From a virus, in IMG/VR virus record IMGVR_UViG_3300023180_007455, positions 1 to 27,457 of that record: a stretch of DNA of 27,457 nt. One strand, written 5' to 3'. A model generated the notes under the pieces. The model was given only the letters and a program-made list of their open reading frames with translations, was not told the DNA's origin and made no database searches. Below are positions 1 to 6,413 of the stretch, piece after piece; the stretch's first letter is position 1, and every line of letters starts with the position of its first letter. The position numbers and the translations under genes are program-made.

Positions 1-305
1 CTTTTATTAGTTCCGGCTACAAGAGTGCGGGAGTGTATGTAAATGCAGACAATGGCATTTTTACCAGAACAAGCGGTTGGCAAATTTGGAATGCTGATGC
101 AAATATTAGTTGGTCCGGCAGTCTCACAATTACCAACACGGACGATACCAGTCTTTGGGCCGCTAATTGGACCGGGGTTAATGACACTACTACTGTGTAC
201 GCTGGAGGAGGAACTGTGAATGTCTCTAACGTAACTAGGATTAGATTCGAGGTGACTGGCGTCGGCAACTTTGACGGCGGCACAATCGGCCTTTACTTCG
301 AGTAA
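1..305 (+). CDS. Tail fibre / structural protein, C-terminal end (partial)
   Basis: The reading frame is open from the left edge (first full codon at 3), so the N-terminus lies outside the window. The visible ~100 residues are rich in Gly, Thr, Asn and Trp and look like repeated beta-strands (NADNGIFTRTSGWQIWNADA, TVNVSNVTRIRFEVTGVGNF), as in the C-terminal domains of phage fibre or tip proteins. It ends in a short terminal strand, GLYFE. The next gene begins four bases after the stop and resembles a tail assembly chaperone. Fibre genes are commonly followed by such a gene, which supports a fibre role. The exact protein and receptor cannot be told from this fragment. Confidence 0.6.
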   Translation, partial: FISSGYKSAGVYVNADNGIFTRTSGWQIWNADANISWSGSLTITNTDDTSLWAANWTGVNDTTTVYAGGGTVNVSNVTRIRFEVTGVGNFDGGTIGLYFE

Positions 306-309
306 GACA

Positions 310-612
310 ATGTCTGATTTTGTCCATCGGATTCTGAATCTCGACACTAACGAGATCACTGAGGTGCCCTTCACCGCTGAGGAAATTCAGGAAAGAGAGG
401 CTTATTTGAGAGACGTTGTTCCCGTCCTTCAGTTAAATCGCCTCAGAGAAAAAAGAAATAACTTGCTTGCTGAGACTGATCACCTCGCACTTGCCGACGT
501 AACCCTCACTGACGAGATGAGGGCATACCGCCAAGCATTGCGCGACTTGCCTGCGAACACTCCCGATCCCGCTAACCCGGTCTGGCCAGTTAAACCCGAG
601 CCTCATCTTTAG
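310..612 (+). CDS. Tail fibre assembly chaperone-like protein
   Basis: This is a protein of 100 residues. I chose the ATG at 310 because it follows the fibre stop by four bases; an in-frame start at 271 would overlap the fibre gene. The C-terminal half carries a pattern I associate with the phage tail assembly chaperone family (Pfam Phage_tail_APC type): RNNLLAETDHL, then a spacer, then MRAYRQALRDLP and a final WPVKP. In phages such proteins help fold or trimerise tail fibres and are usually encoded directly after the fibre gene, as here. The role is inferred from motif and position. The N-terminus (FVHRILNLDTNEITEVPFT) is less typical. Confidence 0.65.
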   Translation: MSDFVHRILNLDTNEITEVPFTAEEIQEREAYLRDVVPVLQLNRLREKRNNLLAETDHLALADVTLTDEMRAYRQALRDLPANTPDPANPVWPVKPEPHL

Positions 613-635
613 GGTTCATTTAGAACCCTTAGTCT
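610..635 (+). terminator. Possible terminator hairpin after the fibre/chaperone pair
   Basis: A perfect 7-bp inverted repeat, AGGGTTC (611-617) and GAACCCT (623-629), has a 5-base loop. It overlaps the stop codon of the chaperone-like gene and is followed by a weak T-containing stretch (TAGTCTT). The T-run is poor, so termination strength is uncertain. Confidence 0.45.
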
Positions 636-671
636 TGTAGCTATTTAGAATTAGGCAACGGCCATTTTTAT

Positions 672-1082
672 TTGGCTGCCTCAGAGAACGAGTTACTGTT
701 CGAGCTCTCGTGCCTGCAAAAGCGCACAGCTCGAAAGCGCTTCCGTCAGGACATTTTCGACGCGTGGGAACACAGGTGCGCTTATTGCGGGTCTGATCGC
801 GGGTGCACGCTCGATCACATCGTCGCAAAAGCAAAAGGTGGTCCCACTAAGCGCGGGAACATGGTTGCATGTTGTGCGTCCTGTAATTTACTAAAGTCTT
901 CTGAGGACTGGTATCGCTGGTTCCGGGTTCAATCGTTTTGGACTCTTGAGCGTGAGATTCGTATATTCGAGTGGCTTTCGGATAACCACGACGCTTCGGT
1001 AGCTGCACGCGAATACGAGCAAAAGTTCCGGATGCCTCCTCCTTTACCGTTTGGGGAAGAAGTGCCTCCTGCAGAGATATAA
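672..1082 (+). CDS. HNH endonuclease
   Basis: This is a protein of 136 residues with a classic McrA/HNH zinc-finger nuclease core. CAYC (C36, C39) is followed by TLDHIVAKAKGG (D48-H49, the general-base His), then N63 and CASC (C68, C71). The core occupies roughly residues 34-75 and the rest is unassigned. The start is a TTG at 672; no ATG lies between the upstream in-frame stop (630) and the HNH core. Possible roles are a free-standing homing endonuclease or a packaging-associated nuclease. The position, between the fibre cluster and another fibre-type gene and far from any visible terminase, favours a mobile or homing gene, but this is inference. Confidence 0.8.
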   Translation: MAASENELLFELSCLQKRTARKRFRQDIFDAWEHRCAYCGSDRGCTLDHIVAKAKGGPTKRGNMVACCASCNLLKSSEDWYRWFRVQSFWTLEREIRIFEWLSDNHDASVAAREYEQKFRMPPPLPFGEEVPPAEI

Positions 1083-1106
1083 TATTTTTAGGCTTACAGG
1101 TGTGCC

Positions 1107-1778
1107 GTGCCGATACGTAGAAACCTAGACGATGCGAAGGATTACAGCCGTCTTGTATCTCGGCAAAACGAGCTGATCACGCAGAATCAGGTTGCTCCTG
1201 AAGACCGTATTCTTTTTATTGATCGTAGTGAGTTCTACGAGTTAGCTCAGCCGAAGCAGACTTCCCTAAGTGGGTTAGCGCAGTCTGTCGTCGATACTCC
1301 TGAGTTTACTGATGCTGTTGTAGGAACCGTAAAAGCTTACGGCGCTTGGTTTGATACGACGACACAAACAAACCCCGTGGCAGATACACGGAGGTTTATG
1401 CAACTTAATACTCAGTCTTTGACAGACAGTATTACTCTTGTTTCTGGTACACGTGTTGTTATACCAACTTCGGGTATTTATGATATTGAGTTTTCTGCTC
1501 AATTACAAACTTCGTCGGGCAAAGTTGATTTCGATATTTGGCTAATTAAAAATAATGTTGACGTTCCTTGGTCGAATGGCCGAGTCGAAGCTGAGGCGAA
1601 TACAGCTGCCGCAACAATTGCCAACTGGAATTATCTTGTTGAAGGATTACCTGGGGATAATTTCCAGATTGGGTGGTCCTCCCCCAGTACAAATGCCCAA
1701 CTTCCGGCTATTAGTGGACTTACAAGTCCGGTTCGCCCAGATATTCCTTCGGTAATTTTGACGGTTCAACAGGTTTAA
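1107..1778 (+). CDS. TNF/C1q-like fibre or receptor-binding structural protein
   Basis: This is a protein of 223 residues starting at GTG, with AGG six bases upstream. The N-terminal ~75 residues are charged and helical and include LSGLAQSVVDTPEF. From about residue 78 (YGAWFDTTTQTNPVADTRR) to the end (PSVILTVQQV) it has the alternating strand pattern of a TNF/C1q-type jelly roll: VVIPTSGIYDIEFSAQLQ, then DFDIWLIKNNVDVPWSN, then ATIANWNYLVEGLPGDNFQI. I recognise this domain type from cyanophage and other phage virion proteins, where it forms trimeric tips or decorations. Its stop overlaps the stop of the convergent gene on the other strand. Host-receptor binding is inference. Confidence 0.7.
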   Translation: MPIRRNLDDAKDYSRLVSRQNELITQNQVAPEDRILFIDRSEFYELAQPKQTSLSGLAQSVVDTPEFTDAVVGTVKAYGAWFDTTTQTNPVADTRRFMQLNTQSLTDSITLVSGTRVVIPTSGIYDIEFSAQLQTSSGKVDFDIWLIKNNVDVPWSNGRVEAEANTAAATIANWNYLVEGLPGDNFQIGWSSPSTNAQLPAISGLTSPVRPDIPSVILTVQQV

Positions 1779-2023
1779 CGATTCAACAGAATTTGATCGA
1801 GTTTTCGGTTTATATCGCGCAACCACACTCGCATATCATCAAGTTCGTCCTTTAAGTCTGCTTTTAGGACGAATTTTTCGGACATATCTTTATTGTGATC
1901 CTCAAGCTTCACGAGGCGTTCTTTGATGTTATCAAATCTTTTGTTTGTTACACGCTGACGCTGCTCATGAGCCCACGTCAGGAGCGCTATAGCAGTACTA
2001 AACGCAACGACGATGCCTTCCAT
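1775..2023 (-). CDS. Small membrane-anchored coiled-coil protein (lysis-associated candidate)
   Basis: This is a protein of 82 residues. Residues 1-18 (MEGIVVAFSTAIALLTWA) form one hydrophobic segment. The rest is a charged helix with coiled-coil character (RFDNIKERLVKLEDHNKDM, LRDINRKLDQILL). Single-TM plus coiled-coil proteins of this size commonly sit beside phage endolysins, where holin- or spanin-like roles are proposed. Here the gene runs divergently from the endolysin, with starts 45 bases apart. A strong Shine-Dalgarno region (AGGAGGAGAG on the minus strand, about 2032-2041) precedes the ATG. A single TM does not prove a holin; it could also be a structural accessory. Confidence 0.6.
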   Translation of the reverse strand: MEGIVVAFSTAIALLTWAHEQRQRVTNKRFDNIKERLVKLEDHNKDMSEKFVLKADLKDELDDMRVWLRDINRKLDQILLNR

Positions 2024-2033
2024 AGAGCGCTCT
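2024..2033. promoter_or_regulatory. 10-bp perfect palindrome between divergent lysis genes
   Basis: AGAGCGCTCT lies directly before the ATG of the minus-strand membrane protein, inside the 44-base spacer shared with the endolysin gene. It partly overlaps the Shine-Dalgarno region. It could be a protein-binding site or could fold in the mRNA leader. No function is shown. Confidence 0.3.
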
Positions 2034-2067
2034 CCTCCTCTAAATTTTAAGTGGATAATTCACGATC

Positions 2068-3306
2068 ATGGACCTCTCTTCCGAGGGTTTAGCTTTAATC
2101 AAAGAGTTTGAAGGGCTTCGTCTGCACGCATATCGCTGCAGCGCAGGTGTTGTCACGATCGGCTACGGCCATACTGGCTCTAAATGGCTTCACGACGAAT
2201 CGGAAATAACTGAAGTTGAAGCAGAAGAGCTTCTAAAACTGGACTGCAAACGTTTTGTTCAAGGTGTAAATGACTGCCTTCGCGTTCAAGTAAATCAGCA
2301 CGAGTTTGATGCGCTTGTCAGCTTCGCTTTTAACTGCGGCATAAGCGCATTGCGTGGCTCGACTTTATTAAGGCTGTTAAATGATAAATGTGACAAGCAT
2401 ATCGTCGCCGCAGAGTTTCAAAAGTGGTGCAAGGCCGGAAATAAAGTATTGGATGGGCTGCTTAGGCGCCGTAAAGCGGAAGCGGCGTTATTCTTGAAGA
2501 CAGCTCCTAACAGCCTGTTGGCCCATTCGATTATTGCCAAGCAAGACACTTGGTTGAAGCGGAGCCCTATCCAGTCTTCAGATTTAGCGGACGAGGAAAA
2601 GCTGTTTGTGCCTGAAGGAGCGGCGCACGTCTGGAAGCAGATCGTGATGATTCCAGGCGAGATTCACTACAAAGTAATCCTTGAAGCGCAGCCCGACAAA
2701 AACTGGTGGATCTACCCAGAGCACTGGAAGATTATTAACGACCCAAAGCAGAAGAACACTGAGCCTCAGGTTCAGCACGATTCGAAGCTGATTCTGTCGA
2801 CCCCTTATTTCAGTCAGCGGGACAATTATCGGGACGCTTCGCGGACTTGTTTCAGTTCTAGTTGCGCGATGCTCGTCGCGACTCTGTCACCAGGGTCAAT
2901 CGAGAACGACGACGAATATCTCGAAACTGTCTTTTCGATTGGGGATACCACCGAAGCGTGGGTTCAGATCCGTGCGCTCGAGCAGTACGGAATCAAAGCC
3001 GAGTTCTGTCAGGATGGCGGTTGGTCCGATATTGATTCGCTTCTTACGGATGGCGTGCCCGTTCCTATCGGCATTCTGCATCACGGAAAGTCCAGTGCGC
3101 CGACCGGAGGCGGTCACTGGGTGATCATTGTCGGTCGTACAGAAGACAACACCGGATACATCGTCAACGATCCTTGGGGAGAGTTGGACGTAAAAAATGG
3201 AGGTTATCTTAACGAGAACGGGAAGCACGTCATATACGATAAAAAGAACCTTGCACCTAGGTGGATGGTCGAAGGGTCTGGTTCTGGCTGGTTTTTAAAG
3301 GCGTAG
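2068..3306 (+). CDS. Bifunctional endolysin: GH24 lysozyme plus C39-like peptidase domain
   Basis: This is a protein of 412 residues. Residues 5-145 match phage T4-type GH24 lysozymes: KEFEGLRLHAYRCSAGVVTI with E15, C24 at the position of T4 Asp20, and T30 at the position of T4 Thr26, then GYGHT, AFNCG and GLLRRRKAE. Residues ~155-225 form a linker or small beta domain rich in Trp. Residues ~240-412 look like a papain-fold peptidase C39-like domain: TPYFSQRDNYRDASRTC with candidate nucleophile C261, GGGHWVIIVGR with H350, and YIVNDPWG with D368. The GH24 part would cut peptidoglycan glycan strands; the C39-like part could cut or bind stem peptides. There is no signal peptide, so export would need a holin, fitting the adjacent membrane protein. 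The catalytic roles of the C-terminal triad are inferred. Confidence 0.85.
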   Translation: MDLSSEGLALIKEFEGLRLHAYRCSAGVVTIGYGHTGSKWLHDESEITEVEAEELLKLDCKRFVQGVNDCLRVQVNQHEFDALVSFAFNCGISALRGSTLLRLLNDKCDKHIVAAEFQKWCKAGNKVLDGLLRRRKAEAALFLKTAPNSLLAHSIIAKQDTWLKRSPIQSSDLADEEKLFVPEGAAHVWKQIVMIPGEIHYKVILEAQPDKNWWIYPEHWKIINDPKQKNTEPQVQHDSKLILSTPYFSQRDNYRDASRTCFSSSCAMLVATLSPGSIENDDEYLETVFSIGDTTEAWVQIRALEQYGIKAEFCQDGGWSDIDSLLTDGVPVPIGILHHGKSSAPTGGGHWVIIVGRTEDNTGYIVNDPWGELDVKNGGYLNENGKHVIYDKKNLAPRWMVEGSGSGWFLKA

Positions 3307-3338
3307 CCAGTAGACTCTTAGGGCTCAAAGGACAACTC

Positions 3339-3533
3339 GTGAACACATTCGAAGAACAACTTCGGGCTGATTTTCTCGACTATCTCTACGACAAATATGG
3401 TCGTACAAATGGCTGCTACACCGGCCTTTGGAAGCAGTATCAGGAGGATATTTCCCTTCAGATGCGTAAAGCTGTTATTGAAGGGAGAGTCAAGTTAGAA
3501 TGCGGTTACGCCGAATCTAAAAAGTTAGCGTAA
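3339..3533 (+). CDS. Hypothetical protein, 64 aa
   Basis: I chose the GTG at 3339, preceded by AAAGGA six bases upstream. The frame extends back to 3261, but that would overlap the endolysin gene by 46 bases. The product is a small, charged, probably helical protein (NTFEEQLRADFLDYLYDKYG, WKQYQEDISLQMRKAV) without a recognised domain. It sits between the endolysin and a putative virion-associated gene and is likely co-transcribed with both. Confidence 0.65.
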   Translation: MNTFEEQLRADFLDYLYDKYGRTNGCYTGLWKQYQEDISLQMRKAVIEGRVKLECGYAESKKLA

Positions 3534-3544
3534 GGAACTGAGTA

Positions 3545-4066
3545 ATGGCCGTACTCCCGCTGTCTACACAAGCTGAGGCGCTTCAGATTCCTGAAACGCA
3601 GAAACTTCTGCCTGGCGCGGAGCTCGACTTTCCGACCGGCCCGCAAACTTTTTCCAACACGCCCCAAGGGATCAACCAGCGTAGGGCGTTCACCATTGAC
3701 AACTTTGAGCGCCTTCAAGCGCAGTATCAAGTTGATCACGGGGTGTACCAACGTCCTGCTGTTGGTCCCGTTGAGTACGCAGAAAGCAATATCAAAAAGT
3801 CAAACCAGCCTGTCGGCGTGGCTGGTTACCAGCATCGGGCTCTTCCCATGCCTGATTCTGCTGATGACCTTACCCAGGCTCAGTATTTCGCTGGGCTTAC
3901 TAACGCTACCCCGGAAAAGCGCCTCAAGTTTGCTGAGGCACTGGCAAATACCAACCAGTACTTCCTCAACACTCCTGATCAGTCTGCACTGATGCTCGGG
4001 AGCAGCCACAACATGGCCAACAATTTGCTGGCCTTAGCGAGTCAGAAGAAGGGACAGAACAAGTGA
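3545..4066 (+). CDS. Hypothetical protein, possibly virion-associated, 173 aa
   Basis: The ATG at 3545 has a good Shine-Dalgarno sequence (AAGGAA, seven bases upstream). The product is rich in Pro, Gln and Asn with low hydrophobicity. It has extended segments (PETQKLLPGAELDFPTGPQT) and two short helical parts (TPEKRLKFAEALANTNQYF; NMANNLLALASQKK). There are no catalytic motifs and no TM segment. Composition and position downstream of the tail and lysis genes suggest a structural or internal virion protein, but I do not recognise the family. The stop overlaps the start of the next small gene (TGATG). Confidence 0.7.
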   Translation: MAVLPLSTQAEALQIPETQKLLPGAELDFPTGPQTFSNTPQGINQRRAFTIDNFERLQAQYQVDHGVYQRPAVGPVEYAESNIKKSNQPVGVAGYQHRALPMPDSADDLTQAQYFAGLTNATPEKRLKFAEALANTNQYFLNTPDQSALMLGSSHNMANNLLALASQKKGQNK

Positions 4067-4197
4067 TGGCTGATAACGACTTCCCTGTGCGCATGGCCGG
4101 TCAACGGCTTGGCCTCTTCGCTCCTCATCTCGCTGGCTTGACTCCTCAAGAAGTCACCCGGCGGCTAAGGTATCAGGAAACTTTCCCTCAAACCTAA
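4066..4197 (+). CDS. Small hypothetical protein, 43 aa
   Basis: The ATG at 4066 overlaps the previous stop by one base (TGATG), a translational-coupling arrangement. The product MADNDFPVRMAGQRLGLFAP continues to ETFPQT. It has no TM or recognised domain. The overlap and the small gap to the next reading frame support a real gene, though it is short. Confidence 0.5.
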   Translation: MADNDFPVRMAGQRLGLFAPHLAGLTPQEVTRRLRYQETFPQT

Positions 4198-4199
4198 CC

Positions 4200-4376
4200 G
4201 TGCTTCCTAGAAACTTGTTGAGTCAGCTTGCAGGTCAGCAGCTTCAGCTCGATCCGAAGGTTATGCAGATGGGTTTGGCTGACCGTTTGGCGGGTCAGGC
4301 TGCCATTGAAAATCCTGAGTTAGCTAGCCGCATCATTACCAATATTGAAGGGGACACCACGTCCGAACAGGCTTAA
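4200..4376 (+). CDS. Small hypothetical protein, 58 aa
   Basis: It starts with GTG two bases after the preceding stop and ends at TAA 4374-4376. The product is helical and Gln/Leu-rich (NLLSQLAGQQLQLDPKVMQM, GLADRLAGQAAIENPELASR). It has no known domain and no obvious Shine-Dalgarno sequence. It shares the words MAGQRL/LAGQQL with its upstream neighbour, which may be coincidence. Support is reading-frame continuity and packing between genes. Confidence 0.5.
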   Translation: MLPRNLLSQLAGQQLQLDPKVMQMGLADRLAGQAAIENPELASRIITNIEGDTTSEQA

Positions 4377-4401
4377 ACTAACGAGCCGAAGCGCACGTGG
4401 A

Positions 4402-5088
4402 ATGCATACAGCCGAGCTGGATTGGATCACGCCTGATGCTGAGCGTGTAATTGCTAGGCACGCACGAGTAAGTACAAAGAACCCTGACCGTGAGGAGTTC
4501 AAAGGCTTACTCAAGTACTGCATCAACCACGGGCACTGGAGTATCTACGAGCAAGCAAGTGCATCGTTTGAAATAATAACGACTAGATCAATTAGTGCTC
4601 AGATAATCCGTCACCGTAGCTTCGCATTTCAGGAAACCAGTCAGCGGTATTGCGACCCAACTTCAGTTTTGGCTGAAGCTGAGAGCAGCTGTTGGGATTT
4701 CGATCTTCGACGTCAGGACGAAAAGAACCGTCAGAACTCAACGCCTGACCTCGACCCTGTGCTTGTTAAAGCGTTCAAGGAACGAATCCAGATCCTTTAT
4801 TCGGACCTTAAAAACACCTACACGGACATGCTCGAAGCCGGCGTGGCCAAGGAATGTGCCCGCAATATTCTGCCTATGTGCTCTCCGACTCGTTTGCACA
4901 TGAGCGGCTCGATCCGAAGCTGGATTCATTACGTCGGTTTACGGGGTGGAGTCGAGACTCAGCTCGAACATCGAACGATCGCCGTTGAAATCGGTAAAGC
5001 ACTCGAGCGTGAGGTTCCTTCCGTCATTGAAGCGGTGAAGGAGCAGGCAGCCAAAGAATTTAATTTGAAGGGCTGGCTGTTTATCTGA
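4402..5088 (+). CDS. thyX: Flavin-dependent thymidylate synthase ThyX
   Basis: ThyX makes dTMP from dUMP using methylene-tetrahydrofolate and FAD/NADPH, feeding phage DNA synthesis. The signature RHRSFAFQETSQRY (residues 70-83 from the chosen ATG) fits the family motif RHR-x7-SxRY. Other typical parts are HARVSTKN near the N-terminus, CINHGHWSIYEQASASFEI, and the C-terminal RNILPMCSPTRLHMSGSIRS with GGVETQLEHR. The length of 228 aa is normal. I chose the ATG at 4402; a TTG at 4345 is possible but would overlap the previous gene. The dCTP deaminase/dUTPase-like gene at 18307-18858 would supply its dUMP substrate. Confidence 0.96.
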   Translation: MHTAELDWITPDAERVIARHARVSTKNPDREEFKGLLKYCINHGHWSIYEQASASFEIITTRSISAQIIRHRSFAFQETSQRYCDPTSVLAEAESSCWDFDLRRQDEKNRQNSTPDLDPVLVKAFKERIQILYSDLKNTYTDMLEAGVAKECARNILPMCSPTRLHMSGSIRSWIHYVGLRGGVETQLEHRTIAVEIGKALEREVPSVIEAVKEQAAKEFNLKGWLFI

Positions 5089-5157
5089 GTGTATCCGCGT
5101 GAACTAGGTGCCAAATGGTTAATTGTGTAAGATTAAAAGGTAGCGAATGTTACGACA

Positions 5158-5292
5158 ATGACTCTCAACTATCGCGGCCTCACCTACGACAAGCCTTCTC
5201 AGGATCTTGTCCGCGTGGGCTCCAACACCGTCCTGACCTGGCGCGGCAAGCAGTACATCCACATGGATATCAAGGAGAAAAAAAATGGTTAA
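5158..5292 (+). CDS. DUF4278-like small protein
   Basis: This is a protein of 44 residues: MTLNYRGLTYDKP, then LTWRGKQYI. The pattern 'M-x-L-x-YRG-x-x-Y ... (Y/W)RG' is what I know as DUF4278, a short family seen mainly in cyanobacteria and their phages, of unknown function. It overlaps a longer frame starting at 5115 that looks non-coding. The 3' end carries the Shine-Dalgarno (AAGGAG, 5272-5277) and start of the next gene, so the two are coupled. A cyanobacterial host is the main message of this gene. Confidence 0.75.
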   Translation: MTLNYRGLTYDKPSQDLVRVGSNTVLTWRGKQYIHMDIKEKKNG

Positions 5293-5377
5293 TACGTTGG
5301 CTTTAATCCAAGCCAGTATTCTTAAGCGTCAGCGACTTTTGGCGGCACAATTACTCATCGCCAAAAAGGAAATCTAG
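5285..5377 (+). CDS. Very small hypothetical protein, 30 aa
   Basis: The ATG at 5285 lies seven bases after a near-perfect Shine-Dalgarno AAGGAG, among the best in the window, and overlaps the end of the DUF4278-like gene by eight bases. The product (MVNTLALIQASILKRQRLLA and ten more residues) is one amphipathic helix. The ribosome-binding site is the chief evidence that it is translated. Function is unknown. Confidence 0.55.
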   Translation: MVNTLALIQASILKRQRLLAAQLLIAKKEI

Positions 5378-5418
5378 GGGCGATCTGTCACTAGACTGAT
5401 GGTAATCGGTGAAACAAT

Positions 5419-5730
5419 ATGCTCAGCACCAAGACAAGGCTGAGAGTTGAGTTCATCTGTGATCGGATAAAAAACGGGGCTGAGGTAGAGCTTAACGATA
5501 TGGCTTGGATCCAGAAATGGGCCAAGCGCAATCCGACAGTAGAAAAGATGCTCCGGCAGGCTCGGCGAGCGGTGACGCAACCCGAGCCTTCTGATCTTGA
5601 TGAGTTCTGCCAAGCTCTGGATCTTGGAGACCCAGACCCTTCGGAGCATTTAGTCGGACCTCAAGATCCGGTTGATCTTGCCGCGTGGTTTACCAGACGC
5701 CAACGCTGGTTCCGGGGAGAGAACAGCTAG
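5419..5730 (+). CDS. Hypothetical protein, 103 aa
   Basis: The ATG at 5419 has no strong Shine-Dalgarno sequence. The N-terminal half is helical and basic (CDRIKNGAEVELNDMAWIQK, KMLRQARRAV). The second half is acidic with DLDEFCQALDLGDPDPSEHL and ends in AAWFTRRQRWFRGENS. The product resembles a small conserved protein type I associate with cyanophages, but I cannot name a function. It is the last plus-strand gene of the left block; its stop overlaps that of the next, convergent gene by four bases. Confidence 0.65.
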   Translation: MLSTKTRLRVEFICDRIKNGAEVELNDMAWIQKWAKRNPTVEKMLRQARRAVTQPEPSDLDEFCQALDLGDPDPSEHLVGPQDPVDLAAWFTRRQRWFRGENS

Positions 5731-5912
5731 CCGCCCGTGTCATAGATTTTTTTTGATGCGCACCAAGTCGTGTCTTTAGGCAGCGGCTCGGTGCCATAAG
5801 CCCAGGTATCAAAGTCGTCCTCGTTTCGAGGATCTTTAACGGGACAAGGCTTGGTGCAACGACTGCCTTTGGCGCTGCGCTTACGGTTTGTTTTGCACTG
5901 CCGCTCACACAT
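5727..5912 (-). CDS. Small cysteine-rich hypothetical protein, 61 aa
   Basis: The product has four Cys in its N-terminal third (MCERQCKTNRKRSAKGSRCT, then CPVKDP) and one more near the end. A Lys/Arg-rich stretch comes first and an acidic/aromatic stretch (DDFDTWAYGTEP) follows. The Cys spacing could bind zinc but fits no family I recognise. I preferred this frame over the alternative minus frame (5690-5908) because its composition is protein-like and its ends abut neighbouring genes. It is the last gene of the long minus-strand block. Confidence 0.5.
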   Translation of the reverse strand: MCERQCKTNRKRSAKGSRCTKPCPVKDPRNEDDFDTWAYGTEPLPKDTTWCASKKIYDTGG

Positions 5913-5926
5913 AATGCTGAGAAGCG

Positions 5927-6094
5927 CTACTCCCCAACTTTAGGCATACCGCCAGCTAAGTCTGTATCTTCGAACGGATCTCTCTGTCCTCTACAGATTG
6001 CGCATGCTCTCTTGTAGAAGAAGCAGTCGGTTTTCCCAGCGACTTCTAAGGCATCTTTGACTTTCCGCCAGTTGTCCTTGGTTCGCTGGTCCAT
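5927..6094 (-). CDS. Small hypothetical protein with CxxC, 55 aa
   Basis: This frame runs from ATG at 6094 to TAG at 5927-5929. The product starts MDQRTKDNWRKVKDALEVAG and contains C24, C31 and C34 (TDCFFYKRACAICRG), then an acidic tail (DPFEDTDLAGG). A Shine-Dalgarno-like GAGAGG lies nine bases upstream, overlapping the end of the previous gene, whose stop is three bases away. The tight spacing and ribosome-binding site support a real gene. It may bind metal through the Cys residues. Confidence 0.6.
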   Translation of the reverse strand: MDQRTKDNWRKVKDALEVAGKTDCFFYKRACAICRGQRDPFEDTDLAGGMPKVGE

Positions 6095-6097
6095 GGT

Positions 6098-6352
6098 CTA
6101 GACGCCTCTCAGGAAGGGAGGAAGACCAATCGGACGAGGAGCTGGACGCGGTCCTCTTTCTTGGATGATTTCCCTCATGATGTCCCTGAACTCCTGCTGC
6201 GTCAGGGGACGACCGCCGTCGATATCGTGCCTCTCGTAATCAATCTGCGCTACTTCCCGGCGTGGCTGACCGAGCTCAGAAAAGTTCGGACGGTTCCCTC
6301 CAAGCCGCAGCTGCAGCGTGTCTTCGGGAAAAATCGAACCTGCGAATCGCAT
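6098..6352 (-). CDS. Hypothetical protein, 84 aa
   Basis: The product begins MRFAGSIFPEDTLQLRLGGN, has a helical acidic centre (TQQEFRDIMREIIQERG) and ends in a Pro/Arg-rich tail finishing RGV. There are no TM or catalytic motifs. The same N-terminal MRFAG and C-terminal RGV occur in the small plus-strand gene at 25940-26131, hinting at a paralogous pair. It is preceded by a hairpin (6368-6390), so it may be expressed less than, or separately from, the gene upstream. Confidence 0.55.
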   Translation of the reverse strand: MRFAGSIFPEDTLQLRLGGNRPNFSELGQPRREVAQIDYERHDIDGGRPLTQQEFRDIMREIIQERGPRPAPRPIGLPPFLRGV

Positions 6353-6367
6353 GATAGTTAGGGAGAC

Positions 6368-6390
6368 AAGGGGCTTGAATTAGGCCCCTT
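6368..6390 (-). terminator. Hairpin between two minus-strand genes
   Basis: A perfect 7-bp inverted repeat, AAGGGGC (6368-6374) and GCCCCTT (6384-6390), has a 9-base loop. It lies between the stop of the membrane protein gene (6414) and the next start (6352). There is no good U-run on either strand, so it may be a weak terminator or an RNA-stabilising hairpin. Confidence 0.45.
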
Positions 6391-6413
6391 AAATATCTCC
6401 ACGTTAATCGATT

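Noticed and set aside
5115-5306. 63-aa plus frame from 5115
   Set aside because: It runs out of frame through the DUF4278-like gene, which has recognisable motifs, and shows shadow-type composition.
5690-5908. Alternative 72-aa minus frame overlapping the Cys-rich gene
   Set aside because: Ser/Ala/Leu-rich shadow composition and it would overlap the plus gene 5419-5730 by 41 bases; the frame at 5727-5912 fits better.
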